From an uncultured Collinsella sp. (lineage in GTDB: Bacteria; Actinomycetota; Coriobacteriia; Coriobacteriales; Coriobacteriaceae), in contig CAUACA010000008.1 in assembly GCA_958427355.1 (NCBI GenBank), positions 10,467 through 74,466 on the forward strand: a stretch of DNA of 64,000 bases, written 5' to 3'. Position 1 is the stretch's first letter, and each line of letters opens with the position of its first letter. The position numbers and the translations under genes were made by a program. Under the pieces are notes generated by a model. That model had not been told where the DNA came from. It ran no database searches and saw only the letters and a list, made by a program, of their open reading frames with translations. Positions 41,464-50,128 of the stretch are shown here, one piece after another.

Positions 41464-43174
41464 AAAAGCGAAGACGGTCAACGTCCTCGAGGGACCGATG
41501 ACCGAGTCGTGCGCCGAGTTTCCCGCGCGCCACGTGTTTATCAAGTGCCCGGAGTGCCGCCGCGTGATCGATGAGGCACGCCTACACGACAACCTCGAGG
41601 TCTGCCCTCGTTGCGGCAAACACTTTCGCGTGAGCGGTCGCGCGCGCATGCGCATGACGGTCGACGAGGGCACGTTTGAGGAATGGGATGCCAATCTGGC
41701 GCCGGAGGACTTCCTCTCGTTTCCCGGCTATGCCGACAAGCTCAAGAGCGTGAGCGAGCGTTCGGGCGAGCGCGATGCCGTTGTGTGCGGCAGGGGCAAA
41801 ATCTGCGGTTGCGATACCGCGCTCTTCTTTATGGACGCCAACTTTATGATGGGCTCGATGGGCTCCGTGGTGGGCGAGAAGATCTGTCGCACATTTGAGC
41901 GTGCGACCGAGCTGGGATTGCCGGTTGTCGGCTTTACCGTTTCGGGCGGTGCGCGCATGCAGGAGGGCGTGACCTCGCTTATGCAGATGGCCAAGATTTC
42001 TGCGGCGGTTAGGCGCCACAGTGAGGCGGGCGGCCTGTATGTCACGGTGCTCACCGACCCCACGACCGGAGGCGTAACCGCGAGCTTTGCTATGGAGGGC
42101 GACATTATCCTGGCCGAGCCCGATGCCCTGACGGCATTTGCAGGCCCGCGCGTGATCGAGCAGAACATGCACAAGCGCCTGCCCAAGGGATTCCAGCGCT
42201 CCGAGTTTTTGCTGGAGCACGGCTTTTGCGATGCCGTTGTACCGCGTGGCGAGGTTGCGCTCACGGTAGGCGAGCTGCTGGCGCTGCACGAAGGGCACGC
42301 GCCCGGCCTGGGGGCACCGCACGAGATTGTGCATACGGGCCGCCGCGGCAAAAAGCTGGGACATTTGTTCAAGCGCTCGGCCGCACCAAAAACCGCGCTC
42401 GAGATTGTCAAGCAGACCCGCTCGGCAGATCGAGCCACGGCGGGTGAGATGATCTCGCTGGGCCTCGACGGATTTGTGGAGTTGCACGGCGACCGTTACT
42501 TTGGCGACGACGCCGCTGTGGTGGCTGGCATTGGCTGGAAAGACGGACGCCCCGTAACGGTCATCGCCATCGAGCGCGGCACCACGACCAAAGAGCGTAT
42601 GCGCCGCAACTTTGGCATGGCGCATCCCGAGGGCTATCGCAAAGCGCGTCGCCTTATGCGCCAGGCCGAAAAGTTTGGTCGACCGGTTCTGTGCCTGGTC
42701 GATACTTCGGGTGCGTTTTGCGGCATCGGTGCCGAGGAGCGCGGCCAGGGCGAGGCGATTGCCCAGAATCTCATGGAGATGAGCGGCCTTAAGACACCGA
42801 TTGTTTCCGTTGTTACGGGCGAGGGCGGATCCGGTGGCGCACTGGCGCTGTCCGTGGCTGATCGCATTTTTATGCTTTCGAGCTCGGCCTATTCGGTCGT
42901 GAGCCCCGAGGCCTGTGCGTCGATCCTGTGGAAGGATACCGAGCGCGCGAATGAGGCCGCCGAGGCGCTTAAGCTCACGGCCCCCGATCTGTTGGCGCTC
43001 GGCATCATCGACGGCATTGTTGACGATAGGGGCCTGTCGCATGAGGAGATCGCCGGTGCCGTCATGTCCTCGGCATTTGATGCCTTCGATACGCTTGGGC
43101 AGCTCGACGACGCGACCCTCACAAACCTCCGCTACGAAAAGTACCGCGCAATCGGTCAGTACCGCACGATGTGA
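41450..43174 (+). CDS. accDA: Acetyl-CoA carboxylase carboxyltransferase, fused beta and alpha subunits
   Basis: 574 residues. The N-terminal half is AccD with its four-cysteine zinc finger (Cys33, 36, 52, 55) and SGGARMQEGVTSLMQM; the C-terminal half (from about 285) is AccA, with AHPEGYRKARRLMRQAEKF and GEGGSGGALALSVAD. One chain replaces two subunits. The ATG at 41450 overlaps accC by 14 bases; an ATG at 41498 behind GAGGGA is an alternative. Last gene of the fatty acid operon. Confidence 0.95.
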   Translation: MLMNRKAKTVNVLEGPMTESCAEFPARHVFIKCPECRRVIDEARLHDNLEVCPRCGKHFRVSGRARMRMTVDEGTFEEWDANLAPEDFLSFPGYADKLKSVSERSGERDAVVCGRGKICGCDTALFFMDANFMMGSMGSVVGEKICRTFERATELGLPVVGFTVSGGARMQEGVTSLMQMAKISAAVRRHSEAGGLYVTVLTDPTTGGVTASFAMEGDIILAEPDALTAFAGPRVIEQNMHKRLPKGFQRSEFLLEHGFCDAVVPRGEVALTVGELLALHEGHAPGLGAPHEIVHTGRRGKKLGHLFKRSAAPKTALEIVKQTRSADRATAGEMISLGLDGFVELHGDRYFGDDAAVVAGIGWKDGRPVTVIAIERGTTTKERMRRNFGMAHPEGYRKARRLMRQAEKFGRPVLCLVDTSGAFCGIGAEERGQGEAIAQNLMEMSGLKTPIVSVVTGEGGSGGALALSVADRIFMLSSSAYSVVSPEACASILWKDTERANEAAEALKLTAPDLLALGIIDGIVDDRGLSHEEIAGAVMSSAFDAFDTLGQLDDATLTNLRYEKYRAIGQYRTM

Positions 43175-43214
43175 CAAAGGGACAGCCCGCATGTCATATT
43201 GGGAAAGGCGTTCC

Positions 43215-44429
43215 ATGCTACAAGTTTCTAACACCTCGTTTACAACGTCGGTTTCATCAAACGCCATGGCCGTGGTGGACTATCTGTCCAAAAGCATGAT
43301 GTCGGCGCTGCCGTTTATTGTCTGCGCGGCGTTGTTCCGCACCGTCGCTGTCATTATGGGCGAAGGCATGCTGGGCCTGTGGTCTGCCGATTCCGATATC
43401 TATCGCCTGTTCTACAGTTGGCTCTATAACGCCGGCTACTACTTTTTGCCCATTTATCTTGGTTGGGCGGCCGCCCGCCAGCTCGGTTGCTCGGAGCAGC
43501 TGGGCATGATGCTGGGCGGCGTATTGATTGCGCCCGATCTGCTTAAGCTCGTCGATGCCGCATCGACGACGGGGGCATCGATGACTTCCGTGTATGGTCT
43601 GCTTCCCGCGCCGGTCAACGATTACACGACGACTGTTATTCCGGTTCTCATCTCGGTGCCCGTGCTATGGCGAGTGGAGTGTTTCTTTAAGCGCGTTATC
43701 CCTAAGGCCGTGGCGTTTTCGTTTGTTCCGTTTACAACCATGCTTGTCATGGTTCCGGTTTCGCTGTGTATCACGGCGCCGGCGGGCAGCTATCTGGGCA
43801 TGCTGTTGGGCCAGCTTATGTTTATGCTTGGCAATTCCGGTGGCATCGTGTCGCTGCTCACGCTCATGGGGCTTGCCGCGGGTTGGGAGTTTCTTAAGAT
43901 TGCAGGCGTCAGCAACGTTGTCCTATCGCTTGCCTATGCTCAGTTTATGAGTGTGGGAACGGATTCGTGCATCCTGATCGCCGCGACGATGGTGACGTTC
44001 GCCGTTTGGGGCATGCCCTTTGGCGCGTCGCTCCGCGTTGCGGATAAGGACGAGAAGGCACTCATGCTGGGCTATTCAATCTCGGGTATTCTTGGCGGCG
44101 TAAGCGAGCCGGCGCTGTACGGTTGCGGCTTTAAATATGGCAGGTGCCTGACGTGCATGGCCATTGGCGGCGCCGTCGGAGGCCTTGTTGCGGCCGTGGG
44201 CCACGTTACGGCCTATACCATCGGCATGACGAATGTCCTTATGGTCATTGGCTTTGCCACGGGCGGCATCTCGAACCTGCTGTGGTGCTGCGTTGCCGGC
44301 GGTGTGGCATTTGCGGTGTCTGCGGCGCTGAGCTACTGCTTTGGCGTGGTGCCGGCGCAGGGACAGACGACGGGGGACGGAGCCGATTCACCCGAAACCT
44401 CGAAGAGCGTGGCCGAAGCAAGCGCGTAA
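43215..44429 (+). CDS. PTS system EIIC domain protein, glucose/beta-glucoside superfamily
   Basis: 404 residues from the ATG at 43215 (an ATG at 43191 with AAAGGG upstream is as plausible). About ten membrane segments; substrate-site motif GVSEPALYGCGFK corresponds to the GxTEP loop of EIIC-Glc proteins. There is no EIIB or EIIA domain and none next to it, so it must work with a partner such as the lone EIIA at 6246-6809, or act without phosphorylation. Follows the accDA stop by 40 bases and may be read from the fatty acid operon. Confidence 0.85.
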   Translation: MLQVSNTSFTTSVSSNAMAVVDYLSKSMMSALPFIVCAALFRTVAVIMGEGMLGLWSADSDIYRLFYSWLYNAGYYFLPIYLGWAAARQLGCSEQLGMMLGGVLIAPDLLKLVDAASTTGASMTSVYGLLPAPVNDYTTTVIPVLISVPVLWRVECFFKRVIPKAVAFSFVPFTTMLVMVPVSLCITAPAGSYLGMLLGQLMFMLGNSGGIVSLLTLMGLAAGWEFLKIAGVSNVVLSLAYAQFMSVGTDSCILIAATMVTFAVWGMPFGASLRVADKDEKALMLGYSISGILGGVSEPALYGCGFKYGRCLTCMAIGGAVGGLVAAVGHVTAYTIGMTNVLMVIGFATGGISNLLWCCVAGGVAFAVSAALSYCFGVVPAQGQTTGDGADSPETSKSVAEASA

Positions 44430-44467
44430 ACCTGTGCGACACAAGGACGATTCCTTTGCCATATTCC

Positions 44468-44502
44468 AAGGCCGTGGCCCGTGTGGGTTGCGGCCTTTTT
44501 TG
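44468..44502 (+). terminator. Terminator after the EIIC gene
   Basis: Stem AAGGCCG / CGGCCTT with a 16-base partly paired loop, then TTTTG. Confidence 0.8.
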
Positions 44503-44528
44503 TATCTGGGGGACAAAGTGGCTACACT
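44500..44528 (+). promoter_or_regulatory. Promoter of the CDF transporter gene
   Basis: TTGTAT (44500-44505), 17-base spacer, TACACT (44523-44528); the start codon is 53 bases downstream. Confidence 0.5.
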
Positions 44529-44580
44529 ACAATCCGTTTGAGCAATAGATATATAGGTAGTACCGTGGGGGCGGATGTAG

Positions 44581-45735
44581 ATGGTCGAGTGGATTGTTAA
44601 GCGTGCGCAGGGCGACCGTGCGCGTGTGGGCACGTTAGCTGGCGTGGTGTGTATTCTCGCCAATGTGGCACTATGCGCTGCGAAGGGCGTAATTGGCGTG
44701 CTGTCGGGATCGGTTTCGATTGTGGCGGATGCCATGAACAACCTGTCCGATGCCAGCTCGAATATCGTGAGCGTGCTGGGCTTTAAGCTGGCGAGCAAGC
44801 CCGCCGACCCCGAGCATCCATACGGCCATGGTCGCTACGAGTACCTCTCGGGTCTTGTCGTGGCGGCGCTCGTGCTTCTCATTGGCCTTGAACTGGTGAA
44901 GTCCTCGTTTGAGCGTATCATCCACCCCGAACCTGTCGAGTTCTCGCTTGCCCTGGTGGCAGTCCTGGCGCTTTCGATGGTTGTTAAGCTGTGGATGACG
45001 GCGCTCAACCAAAAGCTCGGCGACCGTATCGAGTCCGAGACACTGCATGCGACTGCCCAGGATTCCAAGAACGATGTTCTTGCCACAGGCGCCGTGCTGG
45101 CATGTGCAATTGTTTCGCAGGTGACGCACATCAATCTTGACGCATGGGTTGGCCTTGCCGTTGGCGCCTATATTGGCTGGAGCGGCTTTGAACTTATTCA
45201 AGATACGGTGAGCCCGCTTTTGGGTCAGTCGCCCGATCCTAAGCTGGTCAAGCACATTCGAGACAAGATCATGAGCTATCCCGGCGTTTTGGGCGTTCAC
45301 GATTTGATGGTTCACGACTACGGCCCGGGCAGGAAGTTCGCAAGCGCGCATGCCGAGATGGCGGCCGAGGTCAGTCCGCTGGAAAGTCACGACACGCTCG
45401 ATAACATTGAGCAGTCGTTTAGGGACGAGGACGGCATGATCGTCACGCTCCATTACGATCCCATCGTGACCGACGATCCAAAGGTGGCGAGCATGCGCCT
45501 GCGTATCAACGCAATGGCTCAGGAGATCGATAACCGCCTCTCGATTCACGACCTTCGCTGCGTGCCGGGTCCCACGCACACCAACGTGATCTTTGACTGC
45601 GTGCGTCCCTCGGATCTGCAGATGAGTGCCGAAGACGTAAAGCACGCGCTGGCACAACGGGTCGAATCGGAATATCCCAAGTCGATTGCCAAGATTACGA
45701 TCGACGAAGACTACGTAGGACATACCCACGAGTAG
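44581..45735 (+). CDS. Cation diffusion facilitator (CDF) metal exporter
   Basis: 384 residues. N-terminal membrane domain of about six helices with the metal-site motif ADAMNNLSDASSN and HPYGHGRYEYLSGLVVA; C-terminal cytoplasmic domain (from about 210) with HDLMVHDYGPGRKFASAHAEM. Members export Zn(II), Fe(II), Mn(II) or Co(II) by proton exchange. The usual HD in helix II is followed here by a longer-than-usual C-terminal domain. Probably co-transcribed with the phosphatase 39 bases downstream. Confidence 0.92.
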   Translation: MVEWIVKRAQGDRARVGTLAGVVCILANVALCAAKGVIGVLSGSVSIVADAMNNLSDASSNIVSVLGFKLASKPADPEHPYGHGRYEYLSGLVVAALVLLIGLELVKSSFERIIHPEPVEFSLALVAVLALSMVVKLWMTALNQKLGDRIESETLHATAQDSKNDVLATGAVLACAIVSQVTHINLDAWVGLAVGAYIGWSGFELIQDTVSPLLGQSPDPKLVKHIRDKIMSYPGVLGVHDLMVHDYGPGRKFASAHAEMAAEVSPLESHDTLDNIEQSFRDEDGMIVTLHYDPIVTDDPKVASMRLRINAMAQEIDNRLSIHDLRCVPGPTHTNVIFDCVRPSDLQMSAEDVKHALAQRVESEYPKSIAKITIDEDYVGHTHE

Positions 45736-45774
45736 GGCTGTGCCGGCAAAGCAGGTTATGCAGAAGGGGAGAGC

Positions 45775-46401
45775 ATGAAGAAACTGTATCTACTCCGCCA
45801 CGGTCAGACGGAGTTCAACGTCAAAAAGCTGGTCCAGGGCCGCTGCGATTCACCGCTGACCGACCTGGGTCGCCAGCAAGCCGGGATGGCAGCCGCGTGG
45901 CTCAAAGCCCACAACGTCGTTCCCGACAAAGTGGTCTCCTCCCCTTTGGGCCGAGCCATGGCCACGGCAAGCCTCGTCGCAACCGAGCTCCTCGGCGCAG
46001 ACGCTGACGTTGAGCCCTGCGAAGGCATTATCGAGCGCTGCTACGGCACCTTCGAAGAGGGCCCGCACGACGCGCTACCCACCGACGTCTGGGATCCAGG
46101 CGAGGACTTAATCCCATTCGGAGGAGAAGGAAGCCAGGCGCTGCAAGAGCGCATGGTAGACACCCTCACCAATCTCATAGGCTCCGAGGGTATCGAAACC
46201 CTCCTAGCGGTAAGCCACGGCAGTGCCAGCCGCCAATTCATCAAGGCTACAGCCCCAGAGGGCTTCGAGCTCCCAGCAAAACTCCCCAACTGCGCCATCA
46301 TGATTTTCGATTTCGATGAGCAAAAGCCACAAGCAGAAGACGAACCTCATCAATGCAAGTTCACTCTCCAGCAAATAGTGGACCCCCAACAAAGTCATTA
46401 G
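45775..46401 (+). CDS. Histidine phosphatase family protein (phosphoglycerate mutase-like)
   Basis: 208 residues. Phosphohistidine motif LLRHGQTEFN at the N-terminus, then the Arg/Glu pocket (SPLGRAMATA, ERCYGTFEEG) and the second histidine in VSHGSASRQFI. A metabolite phosphatase of unknown substrate. The last 440 bases switch to many A-ending codons (CTA, TTA, GGA, GTA, CCA), unlike the first part, and end just before the third long inverted-repeat element. Confidence 0.88.
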   Translation: MKKLYLLRHGQTEFNVKKLVQGRCDSPLTDLGRQQAGMAAAWLKAHNVVPDKVVSSPLGRAMATASLVATELLGADADVEPCEGIIERCYGTFEEGPHDALPTDVWDPGEDLIPFGGEGSQALQERMVDTLTNLIGSEGIETLLAVSHGSASRQFIKATAPEGFELPAKLPNCAIMIFDFDEQKPQAEDEPHQCKFTLQQIVDPQQSH

Positions 46402-46445
46402 CCTGAGCGAGCAGAGTTAAGCAGACATCAACGTGTCGTCTCCCG

Positions 46446-46584
46446 AGCTTGGCAGAGGGGGCGGCGAAATATATTAAGTTTGTCGCGAGTTCCGCACGCA
46501 AAGGAAAGCACTTAATGTGCTTTCCGTCTTGCGCAGGACTGTAGAGCAGCAAACTTAATATATTTCGCCGCCCCTCTGCCAAGC
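46446..46584. repeat. Long inverted-repeat element, copy 3 (before rplC)
   Basis: Arms 46446-46481 and 46551-46584 (one extra G in the left arm). Centre: GTCGCGAGTTCCGCACG, inner stem GGAAAGCAC-TTAAT-GTGCTTTCC, AGGACTGTAGAGCAGC. Beyond the arms, the two flanks still match weakly for about 20 bases, so the inverted similarity fades rather than stops. The upstream gene ends 45 bases away. Confidence 0.9.
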
Positions 46585-46642
46585 CCAGGCGACTCCACGC
46601 ACTTTACCTGCGTAAACAATGTGAGTGAAATATGAATCTCGA

Positions 46643-46851
46643 TGGATACGCCCGCAGCCGTGTATACTAAACAGCTGTGTGTAACCAGGGGAGTATTCTG
46701 GCTGGACAAAATGCCTGCTTAATAGGGTTGTCAGGTAGTCCGGGCGAAATACAAGGCTGGGGAGCACGTCGTGTAAGTAGTGGTCCTCTAGGGGCGTACG
46801 CTCGGTGGTGTACGCATTGTCCCAAGACCACGCGAGAGTTGGGATCATATC
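46643..46851 (+). promoter_or_regulatory. Promoter region and 5' leader of rplC-rplD-rplW
   Basis: TGGATACGCCCGCAGCCGTG (46643-46662) is the shared 20-bp motif and runs directly into TATACT (46663-46668), a likely -10 element. About 180 bases of leader follow before the rplC start, with a stem GCGTACGCT/GTACGC near 46795-46816. A long structured leader suggests autogenous control by a ribosomal protein, in place of the usual S10 leader. No gene seen in this stretch. Confidence 0.55.
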
Positions 46852-47472
46852 TTGATCAGCATGATTCTCGGCCGCAAGATTGGCATGACCCAGGTTTGGG
46901 ACGAGGACGACAACGTCGTTCCCGTCACGGTCATCCAGGCTGGCCCCTGCGCTGTCTCGCAGGTTAAAACTCAGGCAACCGACGGCTATGACGCCGTCCA
47001 GATCGGTTTCGGCGACATCAAGGCCAAGAACGTGAACAAGCCCATGGCTGGTCACTTCGCCAAGGCTGGCGTCGAGCCTGTCCGCTTCCTTCGTGAGGTC
47101 CGCGTCGAGAACGGCGAGGAGCACAAGGTCGGCGAGGTCGTCACCGTCGCTGATTTCGCTGATGTCGAGAAGGTCGACGTCATCGGTACCTCCAAGGGTA
47201 AGGGCTTCCAGGGTCGCATCAAGCGCTGGGGTCAGCGCCGCGGTCCTATGACGCATGGTTCTCACTTCCAGCGTCACCCCGGTTCTATCGGTCAGTGCGC
47301 CTATCCTGCGCGCGTCCTCAAGGGCGTCAAGATGGCCGGTCACATGGGTAACGAGCGCGTTACCGTCAAGAACCTTTCCGTTGTCCGCATCGATGCCGAG
47401 CAGAACCTCATCTTGGTCAAGGGCGCTGTCCCGGGTGCCAAGAATGGTCTCGTCGCCATCCGTATGGCCTAA
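46852..47472 (+). CDS. rplC: 50S ribosomal protein L3
   Basis: 206 residues from the TTG at 46852 (MIS, then MILGRKIGMTQVWDEDD); an ATG at 46861 is the alternative, neither has a strong ribosome site. Contains GKGFQGRIKRWGQRRGPMTHGS. It binds near the peptidyl transferase centre. First gene here of the S10-type operon, as rpsJ is elsewhere. Confidence 0.96.
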   Translation: MISMILGRKIGMTQVWDEDDNVVPVTVIQAGPCAVSQVKTQATDGYDAVQIGFGDIKAKNVNKPMAGHFAKAGVEPVRFLREVRVENGEEHKVGEVVTVADFADVEKVDVIGTSKGKGFQGRIKRWGQRRGPMTHGSHFQRHPGSIGQCAYPARVLKGVKMAGHMGNERVTVKNLSVVRIDAEQNLILVKGAVPGAKNGLVAIRMA

Positions 47473-47518
47473 GGGCCCAGCCCATTTAGCCCAGCGTCAT
47501 ACCAAGGAGAACACTTAA

Positions 47519-48145
47519 ATGGCAAAGTTTGAAGTAAAGAACAGCGAGGGCAAGAAGGTCGCCGAGGCCGAGCTCGCCGCTGAGGTGTACGGCATCGAGC
47601 CGAACATCCACGTTATGCACCACATCGTCAAGTGCCAGATGGCCTCTTGGCGTCAGGGCACCCAGTCTGCTAAGGGTCGCTCTGAGGTTTCCGGTGGCGG
47701 CAAGAAGCCTTGGCGTCAGAAGGGCACCGGCCGTGCCCGCCAGGGTTCCATCCGTGCTGCCCAGTGGCGTCACGGTGGCGTCGTCTTCGCCCCCAAGCCC
47801 CGTTCCTACGCTAAGCGTATGAACAACAAGGAGGTCAAGCTGGCTATGCGCTCCGCGCTGTCCGCCAAGCTGGCCGATGGCGAGCTCGTGCTCGTCGACG
47901 ACTACGGCTTCGAGAAGCCTTCCACCAAGGCTGCCGTCGCCATGCTCAAGGCTCTCGGCCTTGAGGGCAAGCGTCTGACCATCATCGTTCGCGATGAGGA
48001 CGTCAACGCCTACCTGTCGTTCCGCAACATTCCCAAGACGTTCATCATCACCGCTGACGAGGCCAACACCTACGATCTCGTCAACAACAACGCTGTGCTG
48101 ATGCCCGCCGACATCGCCGCTCACTTCGGGGAGGTGCTTGCATAA
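47519..48145 (+). CDS. rplD: 50S ribosomal protein L4
   Basis: 208 residues, CAAGGAG before the ATG. The exit-tunnel loop KKPWRQKGTGRARQGSIRAA is typical. In E. coli L4 represses the S10 operon. Confidence 0.97.
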   Translation: MAKFEVKNSEGKKVAEAELAAEVYGIEPNIHVMHHIVKCQMASWRQGTQSAKGRSEVSGGGKKPWRQKGTGRARQGSIRAAQWRHGGVVFAPKPRSYAKRMNNKEVKLAMRSALSAKLADGELVLVDDYGFEKPSTKAAVAMLKALGLEGKRLTIIVRDEDVNAYLSFRNIPKTFIITADEANTYDLVNNNAVLMPADIAAHFGEVLA

Positions 48146-48433
48146 ATGACCGCCCACGAGATCATCATCCGTCCGATCGTGTCCGAGCGTTCCTTCTCCG
48201 GCATGGAGCTGAACAAGTACACGTTCGAGGTCGCCAAGGATGCTAACAAGTATCAGATCAAGGACGCTGTCGAGGAGATCTTCGGCGTCAAGGTCGTTCG
48301 CGTGAACACCCTGACGGTCAAGCCCAAGACCAAGCGCGTGCGCTATGTCGCCGGCAAGACCCGTTCTTGGAAGAAGGCCATCGTCACGCTGGCCGAGGGC
48401 GACACCATCGAGGTCTTTGGCAACCAGGCCTAA
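48146..48433 (+). CDS. rplW: 50S ribosomal protein L23
   Basis: 95 residues; starts in the base after the rplD stop codon. IIIRPIVSERSF and KYQIKDAVEEIFGVKVVRVN are family hallmarks. It forms the docking site for trigger factor and SRP at the tunnel exit. Confidence 0.97.
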   Translation: MTAHEIIIRPIVSERSFSGMELNKYTFEVAKDANKYQIKDAVEEIFGVKVVRVNTLTVKPKTKRVRYVAGKTRSWKKAIVTLAEGDTIEVFGNQA

Positions 48434-48450
48434 GACTCGCTGCTGTTGAG

Positions 48451-48532
48451 TGAGCTCATGCCTCCCAAATAGGGGAGGCGGGAGCTCAAGGTTTTGGGCG
48501 TATAAAATGGACACGCCCGGAACCGTGTATAC
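48451..48532 (+). promoter_or_regulatory. Hairpin and second promoter motif between rplW and rplB
   Basis: A stem TGAGCTC-AT-GCCTCCC / GGGAGGC-GG-GAGCTCA (48451-48489) and GGTTTT form a probable partial terminator. Then TGGACACGCCCGGAACCGTG (48508-48527) repeats the shared motif and again runs into TATAC. So the ribosomal operon appears to be restarted before rplB. 80 bases to the rplB start. Confidence 0.6.
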
Positions 48533-48612
48533 GTCCGGTGTCATCGCACCCGAGGCAGAACCTCGAATCCCTGTCTGCGATGGCTAACGGATTCCTATTG
48601 AAAGGGATTGTA

Positions 48613-49443
48613 ATGGCTGTAAAGCACCTTAAGCCGACCTCCGCTGGTAGGCGTTGGCAGACGATCTCCGACTTCTCCGAGATCACCTGCACCAAGCCCG
48701 AGAAGTCTCTTCTCGAGCCCCTGCCCAAGAAGGCCGGTCGTAACAACAACGGCCGCATCACTACCCGCCACCAGGGCGGCGGCGTGAAGCGTCGTTACCG
48801 CGTGATCGACTTCAAGCGCAACAAGGACGGCGTGCCCGCCAAGGTTGCCACGATCGAGTACGATCCGAACCGTTCCGCTCGCATCGCTCTGCTGCACTAC
48901 GCTGACGGTGAGAAGCGCTACATCCTGGCCCCCAAGGGCCTCGAGGTCGGTCAGACCATCATGTCCGGTTCTGACGCCGACATCAAGCCGGGCAACGCTC
49001 TGCCCCTCGCCGACATCCCCGTCGGTACGCTCATCCACGCCGTCGAGTTCCAGCCGGGCAAGGGCGCTGCTATCGCCCGTTCCGCCGGTAACTCCTGCCA
49101 GCTGATGGGTAAGGAGGGCAAGTACGCTATTGTCCGTATGCCTTCCTCCGAGATGCGCCGCATCCTCGTTACCTGCCGCGCCACCGTCGGTGAGGTCGGC
49201 AACGCCGATCACTCCAACATCGTCATCGGCAAGGCCGGCCGTAAGCGTCACATGAACGTGCGCCCGACCGTCCGCGGTACCGTCATGAACCCTGTCGACC
49301 ACCCGCACGGCGGTGGCGAGGGCAAGAACCACACCTCTGGTCGTCCCTCTGTTACCCCCTGGGGTAAGCCGACGAAGGGCCTTCGTACGCGCAAGAAGAA
49401 GAAGGTCTCGAACCAGCACATCATTCGTCGCCGTAAGAAGTAA
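48613..49443 (+). CDS. rplB: 50S ribosomal protein L2
   Basis: 276 residues from the ATG at 48613 (AAAGGGA upstream). VKHLKPTSAGRRWQTISDF at the N-terminus and HPHGGGEGKNHTSGRPS, with the conserved histidine near the peptidyl transferase centre. Confidence 0.97.
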   Translation: MAVKHLKPTSAGRRWQTISDFSEITCTKPEKSLLEPLPKKAGRNNNGRITTRHQGGGVKRRYRVIDFKRNKDGVPAKVATIEYDPNRSARIALLHYADGEKRYILAPKGLEVGQTIMSGSDADIKPGNALPLADIPVGTLIHAVEFQPGKGAAIARSAGNSCQLMGKEGKYAIVRMPSSEMRRILVTCRATVGEVGNADHSNIVIGKAGRKRHMNVRPTVRGTVMNPVDHPHGGGEGKNHTSGRPSVTPWGKPTKGLRTRKKKKVSNQHIIRRRKK

Positions 49444-49475
49444 TTTCGGATACCGAGTTTTAGGAGAAAGCACTT

Positions 49476-49736
49476 ATGAGCAGAAGTCTCAAAAAGGGCC
49501 CGTTCGTGGAGACTCGCCTTCTCTCGCGTATCACCGCGATGAACGAGGCTGGCAAGAAGGACGTCGTGAAGACCTGGTCCCGCGCGTCCACCATCTTCCC
49601 CGAGATGGTTGGTCACACCATCGCCGTCCACGACGGCCGCAAGCATGTGCCCGTGTATGTTACCGAGTCCATGGTTGGTCACAAGCTCGGCGAGTTCGCG
49701 CCGACTCGTACGTTCCGTGGCCACAAGGCCAAATAG
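49476..49736 (+). CDS. rpsS: 30S ribosomal protein S19
   Basis: 86 residues, normal length; AGGAG upstream. RSLKKGPFVETRLLSRI and IFPEMVGHTIAVHDGRKHVP. Head of the small subunit. Confidence 0.97.
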   Translation: MSRSLKKGPFVETRLLSRITAMNEAGKKDVVKTWSRASTIFPEMVGHTIAVHDGRKHVPVYVTESMVGHKLGEFAPTRTFRGHKAK

Positions 49737-49750
49737 GGGGTTAACCGTAA

Positions 49751-50122
49751 ATGGCAACTAAGTCTATTGAAACTGAGGCCACCGAGGTTCGCGCCGTCGC
49801 TAAGTACGTGCGTGTTTCCCCCAGCAAGGCCCGCCTGGTGGTCGATCTGATCCGCCGCAAGCCTGTCGCTCAGGCCTTCGACATCCTCCACTTCTGCGAC
49901 CGCGCCGTCGCCGTGGATGTCGAGAAGGTTCTCCGTTCAGCCGTTGCGAACGCCGAGAACAACAACGGTCTGCGTGCCGACAACCTGGTTGTCGCCGCTG
50001 CCTATGTTGACGAGGGTCCGACGCTTAAGCGCATCCGTCCCCGCGCCAAGGGTTCCGCTTCTCGCATTCTGAAGCGTACTTCCCACATCACCGTCGTCGT
50101 TGCTCCTCGAAAGGAGGCGTAA
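49751..50122 (+). CDS. rplV: 50S ribosomal protein L22
   Basis: 123 residues. VRVSPSKARLVVDLIR and the tunnel hairpin RIRPRAKGSASRILKRTSH. 14 bases after rpsS. Confidence 0.97.
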   Translation: MATKSIETEATEVRAVAKYVRVSPSKARLVVDLIRRKPVAQAFDILHFCDRAVAVDVEKVLRSAVANAENNNGLRADNLVVAAAYVDEGPTLKRIRPRAKGSASRILKRTSHITVVVAPRKEA

Positions 50123-50128
50123 AGCTGT

